64,000 bases of DNA from Paludibacterium purpuratum (lineage in GTDB: Bacteria; Pseudomonadota; Gammaproteobacteria; Burkholderiales; Chromobacteriaceae). Below, piece by piece: positions 63,712 to 64,000 of the stretch (position 1 is the first letter of the stretch; each line of letters opens with the position of its first letter). The position numbers were made by a program, and so were the translations under genes. The DNA lies in assembly GCF_004363805.1 (NCBI RefSeq), contig NZ_SNZP01000006.1:1-64000 (forward strand), given 5' to 3'. Below the pieces are notes generated by a model. It worked only from the letters and a program-made list of their open reading frames with translations. It searched no databases and was not told where the DNA came from.

Positions 63712-64000
63712 TTACAGGTTCACCAGGGTCTGCTGGATCGTGTCTTCGGCCTTGATGGTCTGCGCATTGGCCTGGTAGTAGCGCTGCGCGGTAATCAAGT
63801 TGACCAGTTCGGTGGTCAAGTCGACGTTCGACGCCTCCAGTGCGGAATCGCGCAGCGTGCCGGCGGTGCCGGAACCCGGTGCGTTCACCTGCGCCGGGCC
63901 GGACGAGAACGTCTGCTGCCAGCGGTTGTTACCCAGCGGCTGCAAGCCCTGCTGGTTGGTGAAGTTCGCCAGCGCGATCTGGCCGATGGTCTTGGTCTGG
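63712..64000 (-). CDS. flgE: flagellar hook protein, C-terminal part (cut by window edge)
   Basis: The last ~95 codons of the hook protein. The frame is open to the window edge: TIGQIALANFTNQQGLQPLG, then SALEASNVDLTTELVNLITAQR in part (VDLTTELVNLITAQRYYQ) and ANAQTIKAEDTIQQTLVNL. This is the standard FlgE C-terminal D0 helix. The start lies beyond 64000; gene order flgE-F-G-H-I-J-K-L supports it. Confidence 0.94.
   Translation of the reverse strand, partial: QTKTIGQIALANFTNQQGLQPLGNNRWQQTFSSGPAQVNAPGSGTAGTLRDSALEASNVDLTTELVNLITAQRYYQANAQTIKAEDTIQQTLVNL

Noticed and set aside
1-64000. CRISPR arrays, prophage, insertion sequences, tRNA genes, defence islands
   Set aside because: I looked for regular spaced repeats, transposase or integrase motifs, tRNA cloverleaf signatures and defence-type gene clusters and saw none that I could support.

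Overview
The window is a gene-dense, GC-rich stretch of bacterial chromosome with no phage, transposase, CRISPR array or tRNA gene that I can see. Gene content and order (rpoE-rseA-rseB-degP, lepA-lepB-rnc-era-recO-acpS-nagZ, prpBCD, flgE-L, fbp, acnB) fit a free-living, motile betaproteobacterium. I favour the Neisseriales (Chromobacteriaceae/Chitinibacteraceae type), but the genus is inference only.

Layout. The left edge (1-158) is the promoter and boxA/boxB leader of an rRNA operon whose 16S gene lies just off the window; tex follows on the same strand. Positions 2.6-4.8 kb hold a SpoIIAA-like protein, a small secreted protein and an orphan Rieske oxygenase. A 730-bp AT-rich gap (4785-5515) has a perfect FNR-type palindrome and a possible small RNA with its own terminator, ahead of pta. 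Next come a six-TM chemoreceptor, hrpA and a degenerate HD-GYP protein (7.8-14.5 kb), closed by a REPIN-like inverted repeat. From 14.6 to 25.3 kb, twelve genes run on the minus strand: the sigma-E module (rpoE-rseA-rseB-degP, with an autoregulatory-type sigma-E promoter), a glutaredoxin-like gene, and the lepA-lepB-rnc-era-recO-acpS-nagZ housekeeping block, from which pdxJ is missing.

The plus-strand prpBCD operon (25.5-29.0 kb) encodes three enzymes of the 2-methylcitrate cycle. The aconitase step may fall to acnB at 35.4-38.0 kb, since no acnD/prpF is present. Between them lie an astacin-like protein lacking the Met-turn, dbpA, a GNAT acetyltransferase, a TPR protein and a short-N-terminus FtsK. 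The ftsK-acnB gap carries a G-quadruplex motif and a LacI-family-like palindrome with no obvious target. A LysR regulator, fbp, a double-receiver protein, rhlE, a HisC-like aminotransferase, an unknown protein and an RluF-like pseudouridine synthase follow.

Positions 45.8-49.3 kb are a Pqi lipid-transport operon (two half-size pqiA genes, pqiB, pqiC), separated by a REP-type repeat from an isolated fixH-like gene. A PuuB-like oxidoreductase, a DHA2 exporter, an EAL-CBS-GGDEF protein, an alpha/beta hydrolase and an enoyl-CoA hydratase lead to the flagellar cluster flgL-K-J-I-H-G-F-E (minus strand, flgE cut by the right edge), with a good sigma-28 promoter before flgK.

I found no clear new defence or mobile system. 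The most unusual signals are non-coding or involve domain degeneration: the FNR box with its possible sRNA, the orphan palindrome and G4 motif, the repeats in the FtsK linker, and the astacin without a Met-turn.
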